Origin: Gp7-AA6 sp036395755
GTDB taxonomy: Bacteria > Acidobacteriota > Thermoanaerobaculia > UBA5066 > Gp7-AA6
Direction of reading: 5' to 3'
DNA: 64,000 bases
Assembly (NCBI GenBank): GCA_036395755.1
Contig: DASWCZ010000069.1
Location: 1 to 64,000 of the forward strand
Made by a program: the position numbers and the translations under genes. A model generated the notes under the pieces. The model saw only the letters and a program-made list of their open reading frames with translations. It was not told where the DNA came from and made no database searches. Below, piece after piece: positions 1-8,339 of this stretch (position 1 is its first letter; each line of letters starts with the position of its first letter).

Positions 1-1408
1 CGAGTCCCCAATCGACGTTGGAGTCCGAGAGGATGAAGCGGGCGCGCTCGGGCCCGCCCGAGAGCGGGTTGAAGTAGGAGAGCTCGTGCGGGTGGATCCG
101 GAGGAGCTCGTATCCCGAGAGGAGCGGCAGGAGCGCGAGGAGGAGGGTGGCGGGGGTCAGGCCCCGCGGCTTGCCGGGTGCATGTGCGGAAAGACGCGCG
201 AAAACAGACGCGCCGGCGAGGGCCAGGAACGGGTAGACCGGGAGCATGTGGCGGATCCCGATGTTGTACGCCGACCCGATCGAAGCGAGGAAGAGGACCG
301 CGACCGGCAGCAGGAAGAGCCGGCCCTCTTCGCGAAACTGCGAAGGCCGGCGAAAGAAAAAGACGACGGCGAGAAGGGTGACGGCCAGAAACGCGAGCGT
401 GCTCTTCAGCGCGAAAGCCACGAAGAAATACGCCGGGAAACCGTGGACGGAGATTCTTCCGGAGAGGTAGTTCATACCGCCGCCCACGGCGCTCTGGCGC
501 AGCACCGAGGCGAGACCGCCGACGTAGTGCGCGAGCGGCCGGGAGACCGCGACGAGGGACTCGATGGCCGCCGACAGGCGCGGGGCGCCGCGCGCCGCGA
601 CCATCTCGTGGATCACGCCGCGCTGATATTGAGCGTCCGTCCGGGAGGTCACAGGCGAGTAGACGGATAGAACGACGAGAAGAGCGGCAGTCGCGACGAG
701 CGCGAGGCGCGCCGCCGCGCTGCCCGCGGCACGTCCGGGGCGGGGCTTACGGCGGGCGGCGATGAGCGACTGGAGCAGAAGTATCGGCAGCAGGAGGATG
801 GTCGAGAACTTCGTCGCGAGCGCGAGACCGAGAACGACAGCGGCGGCGAGCAGGCGAAGCGGGGTCGGACGACGCTCGGCGTGCTCCCATGCGAGCACGG
901 TGGCGAGAAAGGCGACGGCCGCGGGAACGTCGGTGTGGACGACGCCGGCGTGGGCGACGAAGTTCGGGTCGAGCGCGACCAGCGCGACCGCGAACAGCGC
1001 GGCTGCGCCTCCATAGCGCGACGCGGCGGTTGCGAAGACGAGAACGAGGAGGAGCGCCAGAACGCCCAGGAAAGGCGCCCGCGCGGTGGAGACGATCGTG
1101 TCGGGCCCGACACGGTTTTCGAACAGGAAAGCATGGCCGAAGTCGTAAAAGTTCGTACCCATGGGGACGTCCGCCGGCGGCGGCGGAAGGTGAAGGGTCC
1201 GGAGGGCGAGCCCCGCGAGCATCTTCGCCACCGGCGGGTGCTCGATGTTGACGATGGCGTTGCGACCCGCGACCTCGAACCAGCCGGAGAGGATGTGCAC
1301 CGGCTCGTCGGCGGACAGCGAGTCGTCGCGCGAGTGATCGCGCACGAGGCGCAGCGAGAGAAATATGAGCGCAACGGCGGCCAGTACCGTCGCCGCGCGG
1401 CGGCTCAT
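1..1408 (-). CDS. GT39-like membrane mannosyltransferase (partial)
   Basis: Membrane glycosyltransferase of the GT-C fold that would transfer a sugar from a polyprenyl-phosphate donor to an acceptor outside the cytoplasmic membrane. The frame is open from an ATG at 1408 to the window edge, so the C-terminus is missing. After a first hydrophobic helix comes SADEPVHI, with the Asp-Glu pair typical of GT39/ArnT relatives, then NIEHPPVAKML, and late in the visible part HELSYFNPLSGG and SDSNVDWG, all hallmarks of the PMT/GT39-like family. The rest is alternating hydrophobic helices. It starts 25 bases after the stop of the dolichyl-phosphate-mannose-synthase-like GT2, so the two are probably one operon in which the GT2 supplies the lipid-linked sugar. 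Donor and acceptor cannot be read from sequence. Confidence 0.85.
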   Translation of the reverse strand, partial: MSRRAATVLAAVALIFLSLRLVRDHSRDDSLSADEPVHILSGWFEVAGRNAIVNIEHPPVAKMLAGLALRTLHLPPPPADVPMGTNFYDFGHAFLFENRVGPDTIVSTARAPFLGVLALLLVLVFATAASRYGGAAALFAVALVALDPNFVAHAGVVHTDVPAAVAFLATVLAWEHAERRPTPLRLLAAAVVLGLALATKFSTILLLPILLLQSLIAARRKPRPGRAAGSAAARLALVATAALLVVLSVYSPVTSRTDAQYQRGVIHEMVAARGAPRLSAAIESLVAVSRPLAHYVGGLASVLRQSAVGGGMNYLSGRISVHGFPAYFFVAFALKSTLAFLAVTLLAVVFFFRRPSQFREEGRLFLLPVAVLFLASIGSAYNIGIRHMLPVYPFLALAGASVFARLSAHAPGKPRGLTPATLLLALLPLLSGYELLRIHPHELSYFNPLSGGPERARFILSDSNVDWGL

Positions 1409-1433
1409 CGGGTGGTTGCTGCCCACGCCGGTC

Positions 1434-2213
1434 TCAGGCCGGCCGCTCCTCCGCGGCGGAGTCCCCGGACTCCGCTTCCGACCGCGGCGCCGCCGCCGGC
1501 AAGGCAATCGCCGGGCGCGGCGCAAACGAGTACTTGACGAGAGCGCCGAGCGCGGAGAAACCGTCCTTCAAGCGAATCTTCTTGCCTTCGGCCTGGGACC
1601 GTCCGAAATAGGAGATCGGAACCTCGAAGATTCGGAAGCCCGCGCGAGCCACCTTGACGGTGAACTCGGCGTCGACGCCGAACCGTTTCGATTCGAGGTC
1701 GAGCGTCGGTACGACCCGCCGGTGAAAAGCCTTGTAGCAGGTCGCCATGTCCGTCAAGTTCAGGTTGGTGAAGACGTTCGAGATCAGCGTCAGGATCCGG
1801 TTTCCGACGGTGTGCCAGAAGAACTGGACGCGCCGCTCCGAGCTGCCGAAGAAACGCGAGCCGTAGACGACGTCGGCGCGTCCCCCCTCGATCGGCCGCA
1901 GCAGCACGGCGTACTCGGTCGGGTCGTACTCCAGGTCCGCGTCCTGGATCACGAGGATTTCTCCGCGCGCCTCCTCGAGCGCCGTCCGGACGGCCCGCCC
2001 CTTCCCGAGGTTCTCGGGATGGAGCAGGACGCGCACGCCGTCACGGCCATTCCAGCTCTTCAGGATCTCGCGCGTTCCGTCCACGGAACCGTCGTCGACG
2101 ACCAGGATCTCTTTTTCGATCGGCACCTTCGCGACCAGACGGAGGATCTCGTCGATGGTGCGGGCTTCGTTGTAAGCCGGGATCAGGACGGACAACTTCA
2201 CGGTTTCCTCCAT
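1434..2213 (-). CDS. Family 2 glycosyltransferase, dolichyl-phosphate mannose synthase-like
   Basis: Cytoplasmic GT-A enzyme likely to move a hexose from a nucleotide sugar to a polyprenyl phosphate. The 259-residue protein opens with LSVLIPAYNEA, has VVDDGS (Asp40-Asp41) and the metal-binding DAD at 91-93, and a central SRFFG motif usual in the DPM1 family. It lacks the C-terminal membrane helices of GtrB-type enzymes, so it is of the soluble DPM1 type. I chose the ATG at 2213 because GGAGAG lies 6 bases upstream; an in-frame ATG at 2237 adds 8 residues and would leave only 11 bases to the divergent STT3-like gene. The next gene in the operon is the GT39-like transferase that could use its product. 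Confidence 0.9.
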   Translation of the reverse strand: MEETVKLSVLIPAYNEARTIDEILRLVAKVPIEKEILVVDDGSVDGTREILKSWNGRDGVRVLLHPENLGKGRAVRTALEEARGEILVIQDADLEYDPTEYAVLLRPIEGGRADVVYGSRFFGSSERRVQFFWHTVGNRILTLISNVFTNLNLTDMATCYKAFHRRVVPTLDLESKRFGVDAEFTVKVARAGFRIFEVPISYFGRSQAEGKKIRLKDGFSALGALVKYSFAPRPAIALPAAAPRSEAESGDSAAEERPA

Positions 2214-2234
2214 GATAGCTCTCCGCGGGCGGCT

Positions 2235-2240
2235 CATAAT
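2235..2240 (+). promoter_or_regulatory. Putative -10 box of the STT3-like gene
   Basis: CATAAT lies 8 bases before the ATG at 2249. There is no ribosome binding site and no room for one, so a transcript would begin at or next to the start codon. No convincing -35 box is visible. Confidence 0.35.
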
Positions 2241-2248
2241 GAAGTGCG

Positions 2249-4297
2249 ATGGCGTCGCGGCGCGCTGTGCTCCTCCTCGGCCTCGCCGCGGCCGTCTCCA
2301 TCGGAACGCTCCTCCGGCTTTCGACTTACCGCCAGCTCCACGACGGTCCGCGGACCCGGGCCGTATCGGCGGACGACTACTACCATCTTCGCCGCGCGCG
2401 ATTCTCGGTGGCGCACTTTCCGCGCACGATCCTCTTCGACCCGCTCATGAACTTTCCCGCCGGAGGTGTCTCGATCTGGCCTCCGCTCTTCGACCTCGCG
2501 CTCGCAGCGCCGCCGCGGATTCTCCACGGGCCGGACGCGCCGCGGGAAGCGCTCGAGCGCGACGCCGCCTGGGTCCCGCTCGTCCTCGGGGTGGGGACCG
2601 TGGTGCTCGCCGGGCTTCTCGCGGCCCGCCTCTACGGCTCGCTCGCCGGCGCGATCGTCGCGATCTTCGTCGCGATTTCTCCCGGACACCTGCTCTGGTC
2701 ACAGTACGGGCACGTCGACCAGAACGTCGCCGAATCATTCGTCGGCGTCGCCGCGCTTCTCACGTACGTCGCGAGCCGCGAGAAGCCCGATTCCCCGGGC
2801 AACGCCCGCCGAGAGGGGATCGCCGGGGTCGTCCTCGCCCTCGCCGTCCTCACGTGGCAGGGGGCGATCTACTGGGGCGCGATTTTCGCGCTCGCGCTCT
2901 TCCTGGAGTCGCTCCGGACCGGGAGGCCGGTCTTTCGCGCCGCTGTCCTGACTCTCGCCCTGCCCGCCGCGCTCACGGCGGCAGCGACGCTCGCCTGGAC
3001 GCGCGGCCTCCCGACTCCGTTCACCTACATCTCCTTCGGTTTCTTTCAACCGGTCTTCCTCGCGGCGCTGGCCGCCGGACTTACGATCCTCGATACCGCC
3101 GCCGCGATGGCGCGCCGTTCTATTCCGGCGAAAGAAGTCGTCGCTCGGGCAGCATTTCTCGTGATCGTCTTCGTCGCGGTCGTTCCCTTCGCCCGCGAGC
3201 TCGTGAAGAGTTTCGCGGGCGGGGTCGGATACGTCGCCGGCCGGACGGTCGAGGCCTCCGGCCGCGGCGGTTACGTCTCCTATCCGAGCGGATGGTTGAA
3301 AGGAATCTTCGAGGCCCGGCCGCTCTTCGCCGACGGGATCGGGCTGCCGTTGCGCCAGCTTTCTCTGGCGCTCTTCTGGACGCCGATCGCGATCCTGGTG
3401 TGGGCGCGGCGCGCCCTCGCGCGCCGGCGGCCGGGTGTGCACGCGGCGCTCGCGGTCTGGGGCTCTGTGACGCTCTTTCTCGCCGTGTCGCAGCGCATGA
3501 ACGTCTATTACGCCGTCCCGCTGTGCGCGCTCGCCGCAATCGAGGCGGCGCGGTTCGCCGCGGCGTGCCTCCGCAGGCGATCGAGTCTGTCCGACAGGCC
3601 GCCGCGGCGCCGGATTACCCTTCTCGTCGCGCTCGGCCTCGCCGTCCCGATGGCGGCGGGCATCGTCGAAGAGGTCCGCGCCGAGCAGGTCGCGGGCTCC
3701 GACCTCTTCGAGACGCTCGGGTGGATGCACCGGACGCTTCCCCGCGCGATCGATCCGTACGACGCGCGGCTTTTCGGTCCGCCGCCGTATCCGGCCGGGC
3801 TCGCCCGCGCCTCCGCGGTCCTCGCTCCGTGGTCGCTCGGGCACTTCGTCCTGTACGAGGCCGAGCTCCCGGTTGTCGCCAACAACTTCGGATACGGCTT
3901 CGTCGACTCGATCCGCTTCTTTCTCGCGTCGTCCGAAGCCGAGGCTCTCGCGATCGCCCGGGATCACCGCGCCCGGTGGATCCTCGCGGCCGATCTCGTG
4001 CCGCGCATGAACGACTACGCGGAGTACCTGGGCCGGGCGCCGCTCTTGGAGCAAACCGGCGCCGGGCTCACTCCGCGCCGCGGCTATTTCGAGACAATGC
4101 AGTCGCGGCTGTACGACTTCGATGGAGAAGGAGCCGATCTCGCCGGCCTCGCCGTCGCGCCGTTGAGGTCGTTTCATCTCGTCTTCGCCTCGCGAACCGG
4201 CACGATGCGCGGCGGCCGCTTCGTCGCCCGATGGAAAGTGTTCGAGATCCGCGAGACGGCTCCGAGCGCTTCCGCAACTCAGGGTCGCGGGCCGTAG
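2249..4297 (+). CDS. STT3-like (GT66) oligosaccharyltransferase relative
   Basis: Polytopic membrane protein of 682 residues that looks like the catalytic subunit family of oligosaccharyltransferase (STT3/PglB/AglB). Near the N-terminus SADDYYHLRR (about residues 40-49) matches the conserved first loop with its acidic metal-binding pair. QYGHVDQN near residue 152 matches the second conserved loop. A periplasmic C-terminal domain follows about ten helices. The WWDYG region is represented by PWSLGHFVLY followed by PVVANNFGYGF (about 525-550); the aspartate of WWDxG is a serine here. Family knowledge says the WWD motif binds the acceptor sequon, so acceptor specificity may differ or the protein may transfer glycan to something other than asparagine. 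It ends with a 19-base convergent overlap with the next gene. Confidence 0.75.
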   Translation: MASRRAVLLLGLAAAVSIGTLLRLSTYRQLHDGPRTRAVSADDYYHLRRARFSVAHFPRTILFDPLMNFPAGGVSIWPPLFDLALAAPPRILHGPDAPREALERDAAWVPLVLGVGTVVLAGLLAARLYGSLAGAIVAIFVAISPGHLLWSQYGHVDQNVAESFVGVAALLTYVASREKPDSPGNARREGIAGVVLALAVLTWQGAIYWGAIFALALFLESLRTGRPVFRAAVLTLALPAALTAAATLAWTRGLPTPFTYISFGFFQPVFLAALAAGLTILDTAAAMARRSIPAKEVVARAAFLVIVFVAVVPFARELVKSFAGGVGYVAGRTVEASGRGGYVSYPSGWLKGIFEARPLFADGIGLPLRQLSLALFWTPIAILVWARRALARRRPGVHAALAVWGSVTLFLAVSQRMNVYYAVPLCALAAIEAARFAAACLRRRSSLSDRPPRRRITLLVALGLAVPMAAGIVEEVRAEQVAGSDLFETLGWMHRTLPRAIDPYDARLFGPPPYPAGLARASAVLAPWSLGHFVLYEAELPVVANNFGYGFVDSIRFFLASSEAEALAIARDHRARWILAADLVPRMNDYAEYLGRAPLLEQTGAGLTPRRGYFETMQSRLYDFDGEGADLAGLAVAPLRSFHLVFASRTGTMRGGRFVARWKVFEIRETAPSASATQGRGP

Positions 4298-5895
4298 AGC
4301 TTCCACGCCCCGGAGGCCTGTCGTCGCTCGTCGGCTGTCGTTGCCGCGAGCGCGACGCGGCGCAGGTTTTCTCTTTTCGGATCGAGGCCCGAGTAAGCGC
4401 CGTAGATCGCGGCCCGCCAGAGTTTCGCACCGTACGCGGGCTCGGGCGCCCGCAGGCAGAGCGCCACGAGCGGAGCAAGTCCGACAAGCAGAGCCAGCGG
4501 AGCGGCGGGAGTGATGGGTCTCGCGGCACGAAGGGAGAGACCGAGCGCCGCCCCGGTGGCCGCGAGCGGAAGGACGAGAGAAGCGGCAGCCGCCGCGCCC
4601 GCCGCGGTCCCGAGGTTCGGCGCGACCCATCCCTTCACGAGAAACCACAACGATCCATTCGCGGGTGGGAACGAGAGGTCGAGCGGGAAGTGGGGCCAGG
4701 AAAGCGTCGCGAGAACGTGGCAGCCGGCCGAGAAAGCGATCGCCGCCGCGAAGAGTCCCCGGGAGAGCCGGCTCCCGAGCGCGAAGGGCAGCGCCGCGGC
4801 GATCAAGAAAAGGAGCGGAAGCAGGTATCGGCTGCCGAGCGACCATCCCCCGTGCCAGTTCGGATAGCCGGTCAGGATCAGGAAGGAAAAGACCGCCGCC
4901 GCGAGAGCGAAGACGCCGTCGGCGCGCTCCCGTTTCGACCGCAACCAACGCGCGAATCCGGGTCCCGCCCACAGAAAGAACGGAGAGAAGAGAAGAATCC
5001 CGCGAGCCGGATGGAACAGATAGTCGAGAGCGACTCGCGCGCTCGGCGGACCGAAGCCCAGGAAGCGGCGGTGCGCGAGCTCCGCGTAGGCGGGATACGA
5101 CTCCCGCGCGTAGGACAGGACGAAAGGGGAGCCGAAGCAGGCCGCCTGGTACGCGAGCAGGAGCCCGAGTGGAATCGCGGCCCCCGCGACGAACGCGAGC
5201 AACCGCCCCATCCGACTCCTCCCGGGTGACGGCGCTGCCGCGCGCACGGCGAGCGCCAGCGCGACCGGGGCAACGGTGTACTCCGAGATCGCCGCCCAGC
5301 CCGCGAGCAGGCCCGCGAGAACGGCGGAGAGCGTCGGCCCTCGGGCCGGCGCGGCCTCTCCCCGTTCCGAGAGCGCGTCCCACGCGAGGAAGAGAAGCGA
5401 TGCCGTCCAGGCATGTCCGAAGAAGGATCGCGCGTAGTACAGGAACGGCGTTCCGAAGCCGACACCGAAGGTGACGAGGGGGGCCACCGAGACCCATTCG
5501 GGCCGGAGAGCAATACGCCTCCCGAATCGCGCGAGTGCGACGACGCAGACGAGCGAGACCGTGAGGAGACGCAGAAGGACGAAGATCGGCGCCGTCGGGG
5601 AATCCGGCCGCGGGAAGAAGAACCGCAGCAACCGGTAGACCGGGATCGCGGCGAACGCGAGCCCCGGTGCCTTGTTCGAGTAGAAGTGTCCGCCCGACGC
5701 CGCCTTGTCTTCGTGGTCGCCCAGTGTCGCGAGCTCTCCGTCGATCGCGAACGACCCGCTCTCGACGAATGCGACGACCGCCTGGAGGCGCGAGAGCTCG
5801 TTCGGGTTGAAGAAAGGCGGGAAGAAGCCGGTGAAGTATGCGCAGAGGAGAGCGAAGGCTCCGACGACCGAGGCCCGCGCGCGAGACGGATTCAA
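4279..5895 (-). CDS. Polytopic membrane protein, GT-C glycosyltransferase-like
   Basis: A 538-residue protein made mostly of hydrophobic helices (roughly 10-12). The first extracytoplasmic loop carries NPNELSRLQ, then the phrase GDHEDKAASGGHFYSNKAPG, which resembles the acidic first loop of GT-C transferases. This loop is recurrent in uncharacterised Acidobacteria-type membrane proteins as I remember them; the enzymatic role is inferred. The start is a TTG at 5895, since the frame begins with TTG-AAT-CCG and has a TACACT hexamer 7 bases upstream but no ribosome binding site. It lies between the STT3-like gene (convergent) and the YfhO-like gene (divergent), so it belongs to the same glycan region but is transcribed alone. 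Confidence 0.65.
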   Translation of the reverse strand: MNPSRARASVVGAFALLCAYFTGFFPPFFNPNELSRLQAVVAFVESGSFAIDGELATLGDHEDKAASGGHFYSNKAPGLAFAAIPVYRLLRFFFPRPDSPTAPIFVLLRLLTVSLVCVVALARFGRRIALRPEWVSVAPLVTFGVGFGTPFLYYARSFFGHAWTASLLFLAWDALSERGEAAPARGPTLSAVLAGLLAGWAAISEYTVAPVALALAVRAAAPSPGRSRMGRLLAFVAGAAIPLGLLLAYQAACFGSPFVLSYARESYPAYAELAHRRFLGFGPPSARVALDYLFHPARGILLFSPFFLWAGPGFARWLRSKRERADGVFALAAAVFSFLILTGYPNWHGGWSLGSRYLLPLLFLIAAALPFALGSRLSRGLFAAAIAFSAGCHVLATLSWPHFPLDLSFPPANGSLWFLVKGWVAPNLGTAAGAAAAASLVLPLAATGAALGLSLRAARPITPAAPLALLVGLAPLVALCLRAPEPAYGAKLWRAAIYGAYSGLDPKRENLRRVALAATTADERRQASGAWKLYGPRP

Positions 5896-5902
5896 GCTGC
5901 CA

Positions 5903-5908
5903 AGTGTA
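5903..5908 (-). promoter_or_regulatory. Putative -10 box, leaderless, for the gene starting at 5895
   Basis: On the minus strand TACACT ends 7 bases before the TTG start at 5895. The adjacent divergent gene has the same arrangement, with both -10 boxes inside a 35-base intergenic gap. No -35 box is clear. Confidence 0.4.
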
Positions 5909-5918
5909 AGGTTGAAAT

Positions 5919-5924
5919 TACAAT
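5919..5924 (+). promoter_or_regulatory. Putative -10 box, leaderless, for the YfhO-like gene
   Basis: TACAAT ends 6 bases before the ATG at 5931. Transcription starting about 7 bases after the box would begin on the start codon itself. There is no Shine-Dalgarno sequence. Confidence 0.45.
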
Positions 5925-5930
5925 CGGTTC

Positions 5931-8339
5931 ATGTCGCGCCGAGGCCGCGCCTTCCTGTCCGGCCTCGGCGTCGCTCTCCTCTTCGCTCTTCCGCTCTTGC
6001 CCGAGATCCTCGGCTCGCGCCGGCTGGTCTTCCGCGACGCCCACGTGACTCATTGGCCCTGGCGCCGGGTCGCGATGACGATGCTCGCTTCGGGAAAAGC
6101 GCCGCTCGTGAACGACACGGCCTCCGGCGGGCAGCCATTTCTCGCCAACCCGAATGCCGTGCTCCTCTACCCGACCGTCCTCCTCGAGAAAGTCCTCTCC
6201 CCCGCGGCCGCGTTCAACTTCCACTACCTGCTCCACGTGCTGTGGGCATACTTTGGCGCACGCGCGCTCGCGACGCGCCTGGGGCTTTCCGAGGGAGGCG
6301 CTTTTTTCAGCGGAGTCGCCTTCGCTTTTTCGGGGACGATGCTCTCCTACGGCTCCGCGTTCGCGAACGCCGGCCCGGCGGCCTCCTGGCTGCCCTGGTG
6401 CGTCGCCGCGGCGCTCGACGTGGCGCGCGCCGAGACGCTCCGGCGCCGGTTGACCGCCTCTCTCGCCGCCGGACTCGCCTTCGGCCTCCAGCTCCTCGCC
6501 GGAGAGCCGGCGATTTCGCTTCTGACGCTCCTCTTCGCCGCGCTCGCCGCCGTCGCCGCGTCGGTCGCCCCGCCCGAGCGCCGGCTCGCGCGGACCGGAA
6601 GGACGATGGCGGCCGGACTGCTCGCCGGCCTTCTCGCGGCCGGCCTCGCGGCGCCGCTCCTCTTTCCGCTCTCGCAGGCCTTTCGACTGACCTATCGGGG
6701 ACAGCACCTGTACTCGGCTCGCGCCTTCGGAGCCTCCCCTTTCGCGGCCTGGCGGATGGTCGAGTGGCTCTTCCCCCGGTTCGGCGGCGATCCGGGCGCG
6801 CTCGGGCAAGGGGCGCACTGGCAATATCACCTTCACGCCGGCGACCTCGTCTATATCTGGTCGGTGACCTTCGGGGTCCTTCCCCTCCTCGCGCTCGCGC
6901 TCGCTCTCGCGCGCCGTCGCTTCTGGTCCCGCACGACGCTCCTCTTGACGGGGGGAGCGCTCGTGACGCTCCTCTTCTCTTTCGGATTCGCGCTTCCGTT
7001 CTACCGGCTCATCTATTCCACCGAGTTCCTGCGCCGCCTGCGATATCCGATCAAGTTCTATCTGCTGACGACTCTGTGCGTCGCGCTCCTGTCGGGTTTC
7101 GCGATCGACGCCCTGCGGCGCCACCGCGGCGGCCGGCTCGAGGCGCTTCTGCTGGCGGGATTCGTCGTCCTGTACGTCGCCGGCTTCCTCGCCGCCGCCG
7201 AGAACGGACCTCTCGAGCGGGCCGTGCGTCCGTATCTCGCCGGTCTCGCGACGCCCCCCGACGAACTCCTGCCCGCCATTCGCCGGGTTTTCCGGGGAGA
7301 CGCCGTCTTTGGAATCACGGCGGCCGTCCTCGTGGGCATCGTCTCGTTTTCCCGCCGCCCGGCGCGCGGCGGCGGTCACGCGCTCGGGTTCGCGACGCTC
7401 CTCCTCGCGCTGCCGTGGGGTCTCCCGCTCTTCGTTTCCGCCGATCAGAAGGACTTGAGCCGCCCGCCCGCTCTCCTGCCGGATTTGAAGGGCGCGGGCC
7501 GCCTGTACGTTTCGCCCCGACTGCCCGAGCTCGCCGTGCTCCAGGCCGGCAGCTCCCATCGAGAGCTTCCGCCCACGGTCGCGAAGCTCTCGCGCGTCCA
7601 GGTCGAGGAGATGATCCCCGCGACGGGGGCGCCGTTCGGAGTGCGCTATCTCTTCGACGAAGACCCGGATGGGTCCTACGGCTGGGTCAACCGGATCGCC
7701 GGCGAAGTGCTGACCGCTTCGAATCCGGAGGAGCGCGGGCGCATCCTGACGCTCTTCGGAGCGCGATGGGTGCTCACGGAGGCGGGAAACGCCGTCCGGG
7801 GCTTTCACGCCGTGACCGGGTTTTCGGTCGCGGGACGGCGGCTGGTGCTGCACGAGGCGAACGCTTCGGTGCCGGAGCTGCGCTGGGCGAGCCGCGTCGC
7901 CCGCCGGGCATCGCTATCAGGCTCGCTCGAGCTCGCGCGCTCTGATCTCTTTCGTTCCGCGACCGACGTCGTCCTGCCGGGAACGCGGGACGAGAACGCC
8001 GGTCCGCCGGCATCGCCGGCGACAATCACGGTGCGTGCCCTCGACTCGGATCGAGCGTCCGTGGACGTCGAAGCGCCGGCGGCCGGACACCTCGTTTTTT
8101 CGCGGACCTTCTTCCCCGGCTGGAAAGCCATCTTGGACGGCGCGCCCGCGCGGACTCTTCTCGCCAACGGCCGGGATCTCGCCGTGGCCATCCCCGCCGG
8201 CCGCCACTCGGTCCGGTTCGAGTACGACCGCGCTCCATTTACCCGGGGAGTCGTGATTCAGGCGGCTGTTTTCCTCTCGATCCTGGTCACGGCGGGCTGG
8301 GCAGCGACTTTTCGGCGTGCTCCGAACCCTCGGACCTGA
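5931..8339 (+). CDS. YfhO-family membrane protein
   Basis: An 802-residue polytopic protein of the YfhO family, related to GT-C glycosyltransferases and in Firmicutes linked to glycosylation of lipoteichoic acid. Diagnostic parts are the first loop FRDAHVTHWPWR, followed by SGGQPFLANPNAVLLYP near residues 64-80, a dozen or so helices in the first 500 residues, and a C-terminal periplasmic beta-domain with FFPGWKAILDG and a closing helix. The ATG at 5931 is preceded by a -10-like TACAAT rather than a ribosome binding site. Its 3' end overlaps the convergent mannosyltransferase-like gene by 53 bases. It probably decorates a surface polymer with a lipid-linked sugar; substrate unknown. Confidence 0.8.
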   Translation: MSRRGRAFLSGLGVALLFALPLLPEILGSRRLVFRDAHVTHWPWRRVAMTMLASGKAPLVNDTASGGQPFLANPNAVLLYPTVLLEKVLSPAAAFNFHYLLHVLWAYFGARALATRLGLSEGGAFFSGVAFAFSGTMLSYGSAFANAGPAASWLPWCVAAALDVARAETLRRRLTASLAAGLAFGLQLLAGEPAISLLTLLFAALAAVAASVAPPERRLARTGRTMAAGLLAGLLAAGLAAPLLFPLSQAFRLTYRGQHLYSARAFGASPFAAWRMVEWLFPRFGGDPGALGQGAHWQYHLHAGDLVYIWSVTFGVLPLLALALALARRRFWSRTTLLLTGGALVTLLFSFGFALPFYRLIYSTEFLRRLRYPIKFYLLTTLCVALLSGFAIDALRRHRGGRLEALLLAGFVVLYVAGFLAAAENGPLERAVRPYLAGLATPPDELLPAIRRVFRGDAVFGITAAVLVGIVSFSRRPARGGGHALGFATLLLALPWGLPLFVSADQKDLSRPPALLPDLKGAGRLYVSPRLPELAVLQAGSSHRELPPTVAKLSRVQVEEMIPATGAPFGVRYLFDEDPDGSYGWVNRIAGEVLTASNPEERGRILTLFGARWVLTEAGNAVRGFHAVTGFSVAGRRLVLHEANASVPELRWASRVARRASLSGSLELARSDLFRSATDVVLPGTRDENAGPPASPATITVRALDSDRASVDVEAPAAGHLVFSRTFFPGWKAILDGAPARTLLANGRDLAVAIPAGRHSVRFEYDRAPFTRGVVIQAAVFLSILVTAGWAATFRRAPNPRT

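Noticed and set aside
2212..5229. Plus-strand open frame of about 1000 codons
   Set aside because: It runs across the STT3-like and GT-C-like genes in other frames, is rich in Arg, Pro and Gly without any motif, and results from the high GC content.
2735..5497. Minus-strand open frame of about 920 codons
   Set aside because: It is antisense to the STT3-like gene and in another frame of the GT-C-like gene; composition is arginine/glutamate-rich and motif-free.
5705..7945. Long plus- and minus-strand frames over the YfhO-like gene
   Set aside because: The YfhO frame shows helices and family motifs; the others are low-complexity charged shadows.
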